Origin: Site-B1 sp963827785
GTDB taxonomy: Bacteria; Bacteroidota; Bacteroidia; Flavobacteriales; Flavobacteriaceae
Assembly (NCBI GenBank): GCA_963827785.1
Contig: CAWHCT010000008.1
Span: 62,001-126,000 of the forward strand
Length of the DNA stretch: 64,000 nt
Direction of reading: 5' to 3'
This document shows, one piece after another, positions 1 through 8,705 of the stretch (position 1 is its first letter; every line of letters starts with the position of its first letter). The notes under the pieces were generated by a model that was given only the letters and a program-made list of their open reading frames with translations, did not search any database and was not told the origin of the DNA. The position numbers and the translations under genes were made by a program.

Positions 1-7
1 TATAATT

Positions 8-298
8 ATGACCATCCAAAATAAAAGTTTTAAAATGATTGTAGGTATTACAGCCTTTCTGTTGCTCATACCTTTAATTGCCATGCAGTTCACGACAGAA
101 GTTAATTGGAATCTAATGGATTTTGTTGTCGCGGGAATTCTATTGTTTGGTTTTGGTCTGTTAATAGAATTTGCTTTAAGAAAGATTAAAAAATTCAATT
201 TCAGAATCCTAGCATTAGTTAGTATTGTTGTTGTCTTTTTACTCATTTGGGCTGAACTTGCAGTAGGTATTTTCGGGACACCATTTAGTGGGAGTTAA
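8..298 (+). CDS. Small three-helix membrane protein, function unknown
   Basis: A 96-residue protein with three hydrophobic segments at about residues 10-27, 37-57 and 66-90, joined by short loops; the middle loop is basic (RKIKKF). It starts 7 bases into the window, so its upstream control region cannot be seen, but the ATG gives a sensible cytoplasmic N-terminus. I recognise no catalytic or binding motif. Acidic residues fall within or next to the second and third helices. Small membrane proteins of this type are common in flavobacteria and are annotated hypothetical. That it is a real gene is fairly certain; no function can be assigned. Confidence 0.7.
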   Translation: MTIQNKSFKMIVGITAFLLLIPLIAMQFTTEVNWNLMDFVVAGILLFGFGLLIEFALRKIKKFNFRILALVSIVVVFLLIWAELAVGIFGTPFSGS

Positions 299-448
299 AT
301 GTTCATTTGAGTTAATTCAAAGAAAATGTAGATCATAAATTATTTTTGACTTCCTGATAAGTATTCCTTCCAATTTATTATCTTACTATTATCAATTTAT
401 ACTCGTGCTTAAAGGTCTTATTGCGAATCAATTAACAAAGAATCCATT

Positions 449-805
449 ATGCTTACAGACATCAATCCAAAACTGCCTATGCGTGATAAAAACATCACCA
501 AAGACTACTATATAAAAGGCTTAGGTTTCAAAGAATTAGGGAGTATAGATTATGATGGCTATTTAATGCTGGAAAAAGGCAAAATACAAATTCATTTTTT
601 TGAATTTAAAGAACTTGATCCTAAAGAAAATTATGGAATGGTATATATTAGAACTGATGATATTGAAAATCTATATAGATCATTACTGAAAAAGAAAATT
701 AAAATTCACCCAAATGCTCCTTTGGAAACGAAGCCTTGGGGGCAAAAAGAATTTGCACTACTGGATCCTGACAATAATTTATTGACTTTTGGTCAAAGTA
801 TTTGA
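449..805 (+). CDS. VOC-superfamily (glyoxalase/bleomycin-resistance-like) protein
   Basis: 118 residues, the usual size for one vicinal-oxygen-chelate unit of two beta-alpha-beta-beta-beta modules. The first module contains DYYIKGLGFKELG (typical of the first helix and strand). The second ends with LLDPDNNLLTFGQ, the usual final strand. Family members bind a metal or a hydrophobic small molecule as dimers; bleomycin-resistance proteins and glyoxalases are examples. The substrate cannot be read from the sequence. A second VOC gene follows 27 bases downstream on the same strand, so the two are probably co-transcribed. Confidence 0.85.
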   Translation: MLTDINPKLPMRDKNITKDYYIKGLGFKELGSIDYDGYLMLEKGKIQIHFFEFKELDPKENYGMVYIRTDDIENLYRSLLKKKIKIHPNAPLETKPWGQKEFALLDPDNNLLTFGQSI

Positions 806-832
806 TTACCTATGTCAACTTAATTCAAAAAC

Positions 833-1174
833 ATGAAAAATAATCATATTAACTATGTTGAATTCAAAGCTAATGATCTTGAAAAGTCAAAAGAATTTTA
901 TTCCGATTGTTTTAACTGGACATTCACCGATTATGGTCCAGACTATGCAGCTTTTTCAGATAGCGGTATTGAAGGTGGATTTGAAAGAACAACTGATGAA
1001 ATTGTAAATGGTGTTTTGGTTATTCTATATCATGAAGATCTTAATATCATAAAAACCAAGATCATTAATTCGAAAGGGATAATCTCTCAAGATATTTTTT
1101 CTTTCCCCGGTGGACGCCGATTTCATTTCCTTGATCCTTCAGGTAATGAACTCGCTGTGTGGTCTGATAAATAA
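833..1174 (+). CDS. VOC-superfamily protein
   Basis: 113 residues with the VOC pattern: HINYVEFKANDLEKSKEFY for the first strand and helix, and FLDPSGNELAVW for the last strand. It resembles the many single-domain glyoxalase-like proteins of flavobacteria. It shares little sequence with the VOC protein just upstream beyond the fold motifs, so this does not look like a recent tandem duplication. Possible roles are resistance or detoxification binding proteins, or small-molecule isomerases; no specific substrate is supported. It lies close behind the first VOC gene and 30 bases before a small membrane-protein gene. Confidence 0.85.
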   Translation: MKNNHINYVEFKANDLEKSKEFYSDCFNWTFTDYGPDYAAFSDSGIEGGFERTTDEIVNGVLVILYHEDLNIIKTKIINSKGIISQDIFSFPGGRRFHFLDPSGNELAVWSDK

Positions 1175-1204
1175 GATCTGTGAATCTCGAAGAAGATTGA
1201 AAAA

Positions 1205-1546
1205 ATGACAAAACAAAATAAGCTTCTGTTAATAAAATTGATCCATACTTTGATCTGGCTGTTTTTTGTTATTGTAATATTTTACGTTGTTTATTCCGGA
1301 ATTTCAAATAAAATTAATTCTTACACATACATAGGTATCGGATTGATTATTGGAGAAGGTATAGTTCTGTTGGCATTCAAGATGTTTTGTCCGTTAACCG
1401 TTTTAGCCAGGAATTATTCAGATTCTGATAAACATAATTTCGATATTTTCCTTCCAAATTGGCTCGCAAAATATAACAAGCTTATTTTTACAACAATTTT
1501 TGGTATTGGAGTTATACTTGTTCTGTTACGTAAAATGTTTTATTAA
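1205..1546 (+). CDS. Small membrane protein with a CPLT motif
   Basis: 113 residues with three predicted helices (about 8-30, 41-61 and 91-109). A CPLT tetrapeptide at residues 62-65 directly follows helix 2; this motif is also seen in DUF2784-like membrane proteins, so a distant relationship is possible. There is a histidine in the first helix (H14). No enzymatic motif is recognised. It is the last gene of a possible three-gene run with the two VOC genes. The 219 bases after it hold only a doubtful short reading frame. Confidence 0.7.
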   Translation: MTKQNKLLLIKLIHTLIWLFFVIVIFYVVYSGISNKINSYTYIGIGLIIGEGIVLLAFKMFCPLTVLARNYSDSDKHNFDIFLPNWLAKYNKLIFTTIFGIGVILVLLRKMFY

Positions 1547-1765
1547 GAAAACAGCAATGATTATTCACAATTGTTTTCTAATGTTTCATATTTTCACTTA
1601 TAAATTTAATTCACTTTTATTATCTTCGATTCAATTTGACTCGCTAATAAAAGTATCATCAGAATCTTTAGAAAATTTAAACCTCTTTAAGATTCTTAAA
1701 TCAATAATTTTTCCTGTTTGATTAATATATTTAAATAACTATGAATTTAAAATTCTTATAACTAA

Positions 1766-2434
1766 ATGAAATTTACAATACGACTAAAAAATATAAAATC
1801 CATATCCAAGATTGAAGGATCCTGGACAAATGCAGATTACATTAATTTGCTTGAACTTTTTAATTATGATGATGCTAAAAGCGTTCCAGAGGCTGAATTA
1901 TTTGATATGCTTTCTATGGCCATTTCAGACTTTGAGCCAGACGAAGCTGCAGAAATTGTATTGAAATATAAACTAAGTGGATCCCTTAATGATGGACAGA
2001 TAAACAACCTGTCCCATGAAATGCTGGAAGATAAAGTAGCCGAAGAATATCCCGATATTTCCCTGCATTACTCCTTATTTAATATCAATCAACTTCTACT
2101 GGATGCCTACAATGGAAAATTCCCCAGAACAATGGCTTCTGTGATTGATTTTGAATTAGTCTTGGATGAAAAAATGGAAGTTAATAAGGAAATTGTTCTA
2201 CGAACTATGAGCGATCTTTTATCAGAAAAAAGCTTGTTAAAAAGATTATTTAGTGAGCAACTTGACTCTGAACACGAATTTAAGGATGCCAAAAGCATTA
2301 TATGGGAATTAAAGCCAATTAGCGAAAATACATACCAGATAATATCATCAGATTATTGGTTGAACCGAGAAGATTTTGATAAGGATGAATTCTCCGGGCA
2401 GCTAGAAGATGACGAAATTGACCATTTAAATTAG
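1766..2434 (+). CDS. Conserved hypothetical cytoplasmic protein
   Basis: 222 residues, acidic, with no signal peptide and no membrane helix. The N-terminal third reads like a small alpha/beta domain rich in acidic residues; the C-terminus ends in a strongly acidic tail with several Asp and Glu residues. I do not recognise the family. It stands alone: 219 bases before it and 168 bases after it are without genes, and it is not obviously in an operon. Codon use looks like that of its neighbours. Similar-length hypothetical proteins occur in other flavobacteria, but I cannot name a domain. Confidence 0.75.
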   Translation: MKFTIRLKNIKSISKIEGSWTNADYINLLELFNYDDAKSVPEAELFDMLSMAISDFEPDEAAEIVLKYKLSGSLNDGQINNLSHEMLEDKVAEEYPDISLHYSLFNINQLLLDAYNGKFPRTMASVIDFELVLDEKMEVNKEIVLRTMSDLLSEKSLLKRLFSEQLDSEHEFKDAKSIIWELKPISENTYQIISSDYWLNREDFDKDEFSGQLEDDEIDHLN

Positions 2435-2538
2435 GGGTCAATTCTGGAAAATATGAAATAATACTTAACCAATTTCTTAATTGACAGAGAAATTAACCAC
2501 ATTTTATTCAAACACAATTATTATCTTGATGACCAAAC

Positions 2539-2568
2539 TTGTAATGACTTAGTTTTAGTCTAAATTTC
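2539..2568 (+). promoter_or_regulatory. Putative Bacteroidota-type promoter of the GNAT-nitrilase gene
   Basis: A TTG at 2539-2541 is followed after 19 bases by TAAATTTC at 2561-2568, which matches the Bacteroidota -7 consensus TAnnTTTG at all but the last base. The spacing fits the published range for this promoter class. It lies 35 bases before the ATG at 2603. Confidence 0.5.
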
Positions 2569-2602
2569 GGTTGAACATAAAATTTACAATAATTATAAAT
2601 AA

Positions 2603-4129
2603 ATGATACAAAACATAGAAAATATTGAATTGAAGTTTTTAACCCTGAATGACTACCAGGAGTTAAAAGATGCCATGATTGATGCGTATTCTAATATGCC
2701 CAACTCCTATTGGAAAGAATCACATATTAAATCACTCATTGAAAAATTTCCGGAAGGGCAAATTGTAATTAAAGTGAATGACCAATTGGCAGGATGCGCC
2801 TTGTCCATAATTGTAGATTATGACGACTTTGATGATCATCATACATACAAAGAAATTACAGGTAATTACACATTCGATACTCATAGTCGAAAAGGAGATG
2901 TTCTATATGGTATTGATGTCTTTATCAAATCTGAATATCGCGGGTTAAGACTTGGAAGAAGGCTATATGATTACAGAAAGGAATTATGTGAAAAATTAAA
3001 CTTAAGAGGGATTGCCTTTGGAGGAAGAATACCTAATTATCACAAACATTCTGATGACTTAACACCTAAACAATATATTGAACAGGTTAGAAGAAAAGAA
3101 ATTAAAGACCCTGTTTTAAATTTTCAAATATCAAACGACTTTCACCCTTCTAAAATTTTAAAAGGCTACTTGGAAGGAGATGAAGCATCAAATGAATTTG
3201 CTGTTTTGCTGGAATGGGACAACATTTATTATGAGAAAAAAGGTATAAAAGCAAAAATAAAGAAAAAAGTTGTGCGGCTTGGTTTGATACAATGGCAAAT
3301 GCGATTATATGGCAACTTAACCGAGTTAATGCAGCAAGCTGAATATTTTGTAGATGCTGTTTCAGCATATCGCTCTGATTTTGCTCTCTTTCCTGAATTT
3401 TTTAATGCACCACTAATGGCCGAGAATAATCACCTGACTGAATCGGAAGCAATAAGAGAATTGGCCAAACATACACCTGAGATTGTTCAAAAATTTTCAG
3501 AATTTGCAATTTCATATAATATCAATATAATCACAGGCAGCATGCCTGAAATAAAAGATGGCTTGCTTTATAATGTGGGATACATCTGCAAGAGAGATGG
3601 GACTCAGGACAGATACGAAAAATTGCATGTAACTCCCGACGAAGCAAAAGTTTGGGGAATGCAAGGTGGAAATGTCTTAAAAACTTTTGATACCGATTGC
3701 GGAAAAATAGGAGTCCTTATTTGTTATGATTCTGAATTTCCTGAATTAAGCAGGATTTTGGCAGATGAAGGTATGGATATCTTATTTATTCCTTTTTTAA
3801 CCGATACTCAAAATGGGTATTCAAGAGTTCGCAATTGTGCCCAGGCAAGAGCAATAGAAAATGAATGTTATGTCGCTATTGCGGGAAGTGTTGGTAATTT
3901 ACCAAAAGTCCATAATATGGATATCCAATTTGCGCAGTCCATGGTTTTTACGCCTTGTGATTTTTCTTTTCCGGTAAATGGGATAAAAGCAGAAGCAACA
4001 ACTAATACAGAAATGATTTTAATAGCAGATGTAGATATCGATCTGCTAAGAGAATTAAATCAATTTGGAAGTGTTAGAAATTTAAGAGATAGAAGAACTG
4101 ATCTTTTTGAATTAAAAAAACGCGTATAA
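2603..4129 (+). CDS. GNAT acetyltransferase fused to a carbon-nitrogen hydrolase (nitrilase family)
   Basis: 508 residues in two parts. Residues about 8-200 form a GNAT domain with the acetyl-CoA-binding loop RGLRLGRRL near residues 113-121. Residues about 224-500 form a nitrilase-superfamily amidohydrolase. The catalytic triad is visible: Glu265 (in ALFPEFF), Lys340 (in YEKLH) and Cys374 (in LICYDSEFPE). The family hydrolyses carbon-nitrogen bonds in amides or nitriles; this two-domain architecture is known in bacteria but its substrate is not established. An acyl-transfer plus amide-cleavage role on the same amine is plausible but inferred. It is a single-gene unit with its own promoter-like sequence. 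Confidence 0.9.
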   Translation: MIQNIENIELKFLTLNDYQELKDAMIDAYSNMPNSYWKESHIKSLIEKFPEGQIVIKVNDQLAGCALSIIVDYDDFDDHHTYKEITGNYTFDTHSRKGDVLYGIDVFIKSEYRGLRLGRRLYDYRKELCEKLNLRGIAFGGRIPNYHKHSDDLTPKQYIEQVRRKEIKDPVLNFQISNDFHPSKILKGYLEGDEASNEFAVLLEWDNIYYEKKGIKAKIKKKVVRLGLIQWQMRLYGNLTELMQQAEYFVDAVSAYRSDFALFPEFFNAPLMAENNHLTESEAIRELAKHTPEIVQKFSEFAISYNINIITGSMPEIKDGLLYNVGYICKRDGTQDRYEKLHVTPDEAKVWGMQGGNVLKTFDTDCGKIGVLICYDSEFPELSRILADEGMDILFIPFLTDTQNGYSRVRNCAQARAIENECYVAIAGSVGNLPKVHNMDIQFAQSMVFTPCDFSFPVNGIKAEATTNTEMILIADVDIDLLRELNQFGSVRNLRDRRTDLFELKKRV

Positions 4130-4190
4130 AATCAACCATTCAAAATAATTAAAACAATTCTGAACTATTGTGAAATCAAAATCTAAAGTA

Positions 4191-4613
4191 ATGGAAACAT
4201 GGGTACTTTACGCCATATTATCAATGGTGTTTGCAGGTGTAACAGCCATTTTTGCAAAATACGGACTGGAAAAGATCAATGCGGATCTTGGATTGGTCAT
4301 AAGGACCTCCATTATATTCGCGCTTGTTTTAATGACCGGTTTTTGGGGTGACACTTTTTCTGATATTCCAAATTTAACTCGCAAACATGTTTTGCTTTTG
4401 CTAGCTTCGGGATTAACAGCCTATTTGAGTTGGCTGTTCTACTTTCGGGCCCTAAAAGATGGCCTTGTAACATATGTCGCTGCAATAGACAAAGGTAGTA
4501 TAGTTGTAACCCTTGTTTTATCATTTATATTGCTTCGTGAGCCATTAAAACCGCAAATAATTATTGGTGGTGGATTGGTTCTTGCAGGAATATTAGTGCT
4601 TGTTTGGAAATAA
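4191..4613 (+). CDS. Half-size EamA/DMT-family transporter
   Basis: I chose the ATG at 4191, giving 140 residues that begin METWVLYA; an upstream GTG at 4170 would add seven charged residues. The protein has five hydrophobic helices, with a basic segment (NLTRKH) after the second. That is one EamA unit, half the size of usual ten-helix drug/metabolite transporters. Such single-unit proteins are thought to work as dimers. The C-terminal part (IVVTLVLSFILLREPLKP) carries the typical EamA signature. Substrate unknown. It sits 61 bases after the GNAT-nitrilase gene and could share its transcript. Confidence 0.85.
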   Translation: METWVLYAILSMVFAGVTAIFAKYGLEKINADLGLVIRTSIIFALVLMTGFWGDTFSDIPNLTRKHVLLLLASGLTAYLSWLFYFRALKDGLVTYVAAIDKGSIVVTLVLSFILLREPLKPQIIIGGGLVLAGILVLVWK

Positions 4614-4737
4614 AGAATATTAAAACATCTCATAATTTAATATAAAATTATTTAGTTTTAAACGTCTTTCATCCGTTTTCGGTTTTGGAAAAAACAAATT
4701 ACTAACTTTATAATTCAAAATTTAAAATTAACTAACC

Positions 4738-5478
4738 ATGCATTTACATTCATTAGAAAACGATCGGGAATATATCAATTTACAAACTGAAATGGTGCGA
4801 ATGCAAAATTGGTTAATTGAAAACAGAAAACGATTGATCATATTGTTTGAAGGACGAGACAGCGCAGGTAAGGGTGGTGCCATCATGCGGTTTATAAGAT
4901 ATATAAATCCCAGATTCTACCGTGTTGTAGCACTTAATAAACCAACTGATGATGAAAAACAACAATGGTATTTTCAACGTTATATCACTCATTTTCCAAA
5001 ACCCGGAGAGATCATCTTTTTTGACAGGAGTTGGTATAACAGAGCTGTGGTAGAGCCGGTAATGGGATTTTGTAAAGAAGATCAATACAACTTATTCATG
5101 AAGCAAGTGATTCAATTTGAGGATATGATCATTGAAGACGGGATTATGCTCATAAAATTATGGTTTTCAATAGATCAACACGAGCAGACTAAAAGACTTG
5201 AAGAAAGGAAAAGTAATCCGCTTATCAGTTGGAAATTAAGTTCTGTTGATCTGCAGGCTCAATTAAAATGGGATGACTACACCTTTTACAAGGAAAAAAT
5301 GTTCCTTCAAACCGGGACGAAAAAATCACCTTGGGTTGTAATAAAAGGGAATATAAAGGATATTGCCAGAAAAGAGGCCATACGTTATGTTTTGAATTCA
5401 GTGCCTTACGATAAAAAAGGGCTGACAGGTGAACGGATTGAACCCAATCCGGAAATTTTTACTGTTCATAAAAATTAA
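4738..5478 (+). CDS. ppk2: Polyphosphate kinase 2 family protein
   Basis: 246 residues, the length of one PPK2 domain. Visible motifs are Walker A GRDSAGKGG (residues 39-47, Lys45), Walker B FFDRSWYNRA (Asp96, Arg97), and a lid region with the basic stretch RLEERK. PPK2 enzymes move phosphate between polyphosphate and nucleotides, most often using polyphosphate to remake GTP or ATP. The single domain and motif spelling suggest class I (nucleoside diphosphate to triphosphate), but class should be checked by phylogeny. It is followed after 8 bases by a DUF2007 gene, so the two are probably co-transcribed. Confidence 0.9.
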   Translation: MHLHSLENDREYINLQTEMVRMQNWLIENRKRLIILFEGRDSAGKGGAIMRFIRYINPRFYRVVALNKPTDDEKQQWYFQRYITHFPKPGEIIFFDRSWYNRAVVEPVMGFCKEDQYNLFMKQVIQFEDMIIEDGIMLIKLWFSIDQHEQTKRLEERKSNPLISWKLSSVDLQAQLKWDDYTFYKEKMFLQTGTKKSPWVVIKGNIKDIARKEAIRYVLNSVPYDKKGLTGERIEPNPEIFTVHKN

Positions 5479-5486
5479 TTTAACCT

Positions 5487-5705
5487 ATGAAATTAATAAC
5501 CATTAAGAAAGCACATTTGGAATCTGATTTAGTAGTTCTTAAGAGCAAATTGGAAGATGAAGGCATCAGGTGCTTTATGAAAAATCAATACATCACTCAA
5601 ATAATTAACTTCATGCCTTCTTTTGTGATGGAGTTGCAGGTCGCAGAATTTGATCTGGACGAGGCCCTGGAGATTTTAAAAGAATTTGAATCTGAGATAA
5701 ATTAG
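5487..5705 (+). CDS. DUF2007 domain protein (putative signal-transducing protein)
   Basis: 72 residues covering one DUF2007 domain: an N-terminal strand, a helix (HLESDLVVLKSKLEDEGI), the central CFMKNQ strand, and a closing helix with DLDEALEIL. The fold resembles the small ACT/PII-like alpha-beta sandwich, and members are proposed to be regulatory or ligand-binding; no ligand is known. It lies 8 bases behind the PPK2 gene, which suggests a shared transcript and perhaps a link to nucleotide or polyphosphate state, though that is inference. Confidence 0.8.
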   Translation: MKLITIKKAHLESDLVVLKSKLEDEGIRCFMKNQYITQIINFMPSFVMELQVAEFDLDEALEILKEFESEIN

Positions 5706-5787
5706 CGACAACATTCATTTTCTAATTCCAAAATTGATTTATGGAGTTTCATATTTTTTTTCTAAATTGATAAAAAATTGCAGTATC

Positions 5788-6261
5788 ATGAATTTACCAA
5801 AACGTTTAGAAGTTGCTATTAATAAGCTTTACTCAGCATTTCACAACAATGAATTGAATCCGGAATGTTGTTACAAATGCGCTGTTGGAAATATTTTGGA
5901 CAATAAAGATGCCTGGAAAAACCTTACCGATAGGCACGGGTCAATGGACTTAAATTATTTGGGTAGAGTGCATCAGAATTTAGGCCGGAAATTCAATGGC
6001 TATTCCCCTTTGGAATTACTTCAGATGGAGGCTGTTTTCCTAAAAGCCTGTGGATATTCTATTCCCTTTGGAAGATTTGGCAACAAACCTAAAAATAAAT
6101 TGAACAAAGATATATTGTTCCAAGGTCTTTGTGCCATTGTTGAATTCCTTTGTCAAATTGATGATGTTGAAAATGTGATGGATTATTCCGAAATTTTCGA
6201 CTATCACAAACCCTCATCAAAAATTATGTATGAGCGTTCAACCAAATTGGTTATTCATTAA
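5788..6261 (+). CDS. Conserved flavobacterial protein, often labelled NqrF-like
   Basis: I start it at the ATG at 5788 (157 residues, MNLPKRLE); the frame is open further upstream, but that extension is not protein-like. It has a paired-cysteine motif (CCYKCAVGN, about residues 27-35) and a conserved NLGRKFNGYSPLELL segment. Homologues are routinely annotated as Na+-translocating NADH-quinone reductase subunit F, yet nothing here resembles NqrF: no membrane helix, no 2Fe-2S ferredoxin motif, no FAD/NADH domain, and it is far too short. It is better treated as a soluble protein of unknown function that may bind a metal through Cys. Confidence 0.8.
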   Translation: MNLPKRLEVAINKLYSAFHNNELNPECCYKCAVGNILDNKDAWKNLTDRHGSMDLNYLGRVHQNLGRKFNGYSPLELLQMEAVFLKACGYSIPFGRFGNKPKNKLNKDILFQGLCAIVEFLCQIDDVENVMDYSEIFDYHKPSSKIMYERSTKLVIH

Positions 6262-6322
6262 TTTCTCAAAGCCATATTAATTGCCGTATATTTAGAGTGA
6301 ATTAACTTTAATAATACGTATT

Positions 6323-7474
6323 ATGATGTATCGAGTTGCATTGATCTTTCTTTTTCTGTTTGTTGGATGTAAAGAAAATGATCAAAAAAAGAATTTAACT
6401 CAAGATCAAAGTGATTGGGCATTTCAAAGTTTTGAAAAAGCAGATAGCATCAATCCAATTTTAAAACCTTCTCCGGAATTAAAATTTACAGATCCAATAA
6501 CAAAAAAAGAAGTGAAATGGGAAGAACGCAATGTCCTAAACCCAACTGCTGTGGTTAAAGATGGAAAAGTATTTTTAATGTACAGAGCTCAGGATTCATT
6601 AGGAACTTCCAGAATAGGAATGGCTGTAAGTGAAGATGGATTGCATTTTAATAAGTTACCGGAACCTGTCTTTTACCCTGATAATGATGATATGAAGCTT
6701 TACGAATGGAATTATAAAAAAAGTGAAGCAGAACAGGAGAATTCTGAAGACTGTTATTTCTGTTATTTTGATGGTGTTGAGGATCCCAGAATTGTGGAAA
6801 GTGAAACCGGAGACTATTTTATGACCTATACATCCTACGATGGGAAAACCGCCAGATTGAGTATTGCTTCATCCAAAGACCTTAAGTCCTGGACAAAACA
6901 TGGTTTGGTATTAAAAGGAGAAAAATATAAGGATGTATGGTCCAAAGCCGGAGCAATTGTCAGTGAATTGCAAGGAAATAAGGTTATAGCTAAGCGAATA
7001 AACGGAAAATACTGGATGTATTTTGGAGATACCAATATTTTTATGGCAACTTCAATGGATCTGATCAATTGGGAAGTAGCCGAAAATGAAGAATCTGGTC
7101 AAAGAATTTCTGTTCTCCATCCCAGAATGGGATATTTTGACAGCAGATTGGTAGAATCCGGTCCATATGCTCTTTTAAAAGATGAAGGTATTTTGTTAAT
7201 ATACAATGCTAGTAATGCCTCTAATTTTAATGATCCTGCCTTGCCTAAATTCACATATGCAGCTGCTCAAGCTTTATTTGATAAGGATAATCCTTATAAA
7301 TTAATTAACAGAACAGAGGGCTATTTCATTTATCCAGATAAGGATTATGAGAAGGTTGGTGAAGTCAATGAAGTTTGTTTTGTCGAGGGACTCGTTTATT
7401 TTAAAGATACTTGGTTTCTTTATTATGGAACAGCCGATTCAAAAATTGCTGTTGCTATTGCAAAAGACAAATAA
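6323..7474 (+). CDS. Glycoside hydrolase family 130-like lipoprotein
   Basis: 383 residues starting at ATG 6323 (a second ATG follows immediately at 6326). The N-terminus is a lipoprotein signal peptide with the lipobox FVGC. The rest is a five-bladed beta-propeller of the GH43/GH130 type: NPTAVVKDGKVFLMYRAQD near the start, GVEDPRIVE (the Glu-Asp-Pro-Arg motif of GH130) in the middle, and WFLYYGTADSKIAVA at the end. GH130 enzymes act on beta-mannosides, some as phosphorylases. The substrate here is not known, and it is not surrounded by a polysaccharide-utilisation locus. It converges on the PepSY gene with only 7 bases between them. Confidence 0.85.
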   Translation: MMYRVALIFLFLFVGCKENDQKKNLTQDQSDWAFQSFEKADSINPILKPSPELKFTDPITKKEVKWEERNVLNPTAVVKDGKVFLMYRAQDSLGTSRIGMAVSEDGLHFNKLPEPVFYPDNDDMKLYEWNYKKSEAEQENSEDCYFCYFDGVEDPRIVESETGDYFMTYTSYDGKTARLSIASSKDLKSWTKHGLVLKGEKYKDVWSKAGAIVSELQGNKVIAKRINGKYWMYFGDTNIFMATSMDLINWEVAENEESGQRISVLHPRMGYFDSRLVESGPYALLKDEGILLIYNASNASNFNDPALPKFTYAAAQALFDKDNPYKLINRTEGYFIYPDKDYEKVGEVNEVCFVEGLVYFKDTWFLYYGTADSKIAVAIAKDK

Positions 7475-7481
7475 AGATAGC

Positions 7482-8054
7482 TTACAAATAATACCATAAA
7501 AACACTAGTGGGATGATGATGCCGATTATGGTGTAAACTCCTCCTCTGCCTGTAATACCATGTTTCCCTTTAACCATAAAGAAGGATGTTATAGCAAATA
7601 ATATCAAAGCTGCCGCAAAAGCATCAGAAAACCAGGTCCAGAGTCTGTTAGGATTGTAGTGTAAATAATTGCTTTCATAAAAAACCGGTCGCTTTTTTAA
7701 ATATTCGGCCATCACCTTTCCTGTATTTGTATTGACAACAACGGACGATCCTCCTTTTAAAAATATCTTAAGCTGATGATCACTCGGGAAATAGTGCTGC
7801 TTATAGTTATCTCGGTCATCAACGGCATCTAAAAGTTTAAGAACCCTAGATTCAACGTCGGGAGAATTCGATAGATCTATGGTAGTTGTAAAATGTTTGA
7901 TCTCAACAGAATAATTAGGATTCCAATCACTCATATGATTCAATGCAATTCCCGAAATTCCATATATAAGAGTTGTCCCAATAAAAAAATAACCAATATC
8001 TCGGTGCAGGATCCTACTCCACTTTCGTAGTCCTTTGACAAATTTTGAAGCCAC
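7482..8054 (-). CDS. PepSY-associated transmembrane protein
   Basis: 190 residues. Near the N-terminus is RILHRDIGYFFIGTTLIYGISG, a helix with conserved His as in PepSY_TM proteins. A soluble PepSY-like part (about residues 45-125) follows, and two further helices close the protein, the second ending in LWYYL. Such proteins are linked to iron or redox functions at the inner membrane, and their larger relatives are ferric-siderophore reductases. It lies one base after the OB-fold lipoprotein gene, so the pair should be co-transcribed and may act together at the envelope. Confidence 0.8.
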   Translation of the reverse strand: MASKFVKGLRKWSRILHRDIGYFFIGTTLIYGISGIALNHMSDWNPNYSVEIKHFTTTIDLSNSPDVESRVLKLLDAVDDRDNYKQHYFPSDHQLKIFLKGGSSVVVNTNTGKVMAEYLKKRPVFYESNYLHYNPNRLWTWFSDAFAAALILFAITSFFMVKGKHGITGRGGVYTIIGIIIPLVFLWYYL

Positions 8055-8055
8055 C

Positions 8056-8580
8056 TTATTTAAGCTCTTCTAACGATACGTATTCCAATGAATAATTAGA
8101 GATATGATCTGTGTTATTGGCTTTCATTTGGTCTCTATACTGCTGAATATGATTCTTTTTTGCTTCAAATTGTTCGTCGTTAGTTTGACCTTCAGAATGG
8201 CTTTTAATGTTATCTTCTTCCATTTTTAAGCAATATGCTTCATCAATACGTTCTTCAACAACAACACCTTTTAGAGCGATTTCACTCCCAATTAAAGCCT
8301 CATCAAAACGTGAATCGGAAGTCACATGAACATTGGCTTCATCTGTCACCAATAATAGTTTTTTACCGCCGTGTTTACAAACATGGTCAACTATCCCTTT
8401 TACTTTAACTTCCTTGTTTACAAAATCACCTGCCTTGGCATCAAATTCGGCGATTGCTAATAAAGGAGCCTCAGCAACAGTTTCAATAGCTTCCTGATCA
8501 GTTATCTCTGTATTTTGGGTCTCTTTTTTACATGAAGTAATGGCCAAAATACAAAGGAAAATAAATACAAATTTTTTCAT
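8056..8580 (-). CDS. Lipoprotein with an OB-fold-like domain
   Basis: 174 residues with a lipoprotein signal (ITSCKKE). Residues about 45-120 contain GDFVNKEVKVKGIVDHVCKHGGKK... split over several strands and a second strand pair ending in ALKGVVVEERID, the pattern of a bacterial OB-fold (tRNA_anti-like). The segment VCKHGGKKLLL, with Cys and His, could bind a metal or a cofactor. The C-terminal 45 residues are charged and helical. It is the first gene of a two-gene unit with the PepSY membrane protein. The 125 bases upstream must contain the promoter; I do not see a clear consensus there. Molecular function is unknown. Confidence 0.75.
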   Translation of the reverse strand: MKKFVFIFLCILAITSCKKETQNTEITDQEAIETVAEAPLLAIAEFDAKAGDFVNKEVKVKGIVDHVCKHGGKKLLLVTDEANVHVTSDSRFDEALIGSEIALKGVVVEERIDEAYCLKMEEDNIKSHSEGQTNDEQFEAKKNHIQQYRDQMKANNTDHISNYSLEYVSLEELK

Positions 8581-8705
8581 TTTAAATATTTTTGATTTAA
8601 CTTTTTATAATACCGTTTAAAGCACAAAAGTAAAGATGAGAAAAGTAATAAAAGATGACTAAAGTCAGTTTGCAGGAATAATTATGAGTTCCTGGTTTCA
8701 TAAAT

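Noticed and set aside
1500..1721. A 73-codon plus-strand frame overlapping the end of the CPLT membrane-protein gene
   Set aside because: It overlaps a better gene in another frame by 47 bases and its composition (Ile, Leu, Ser, Phe-rich without pattern) looks like translated AT-rich spacer.
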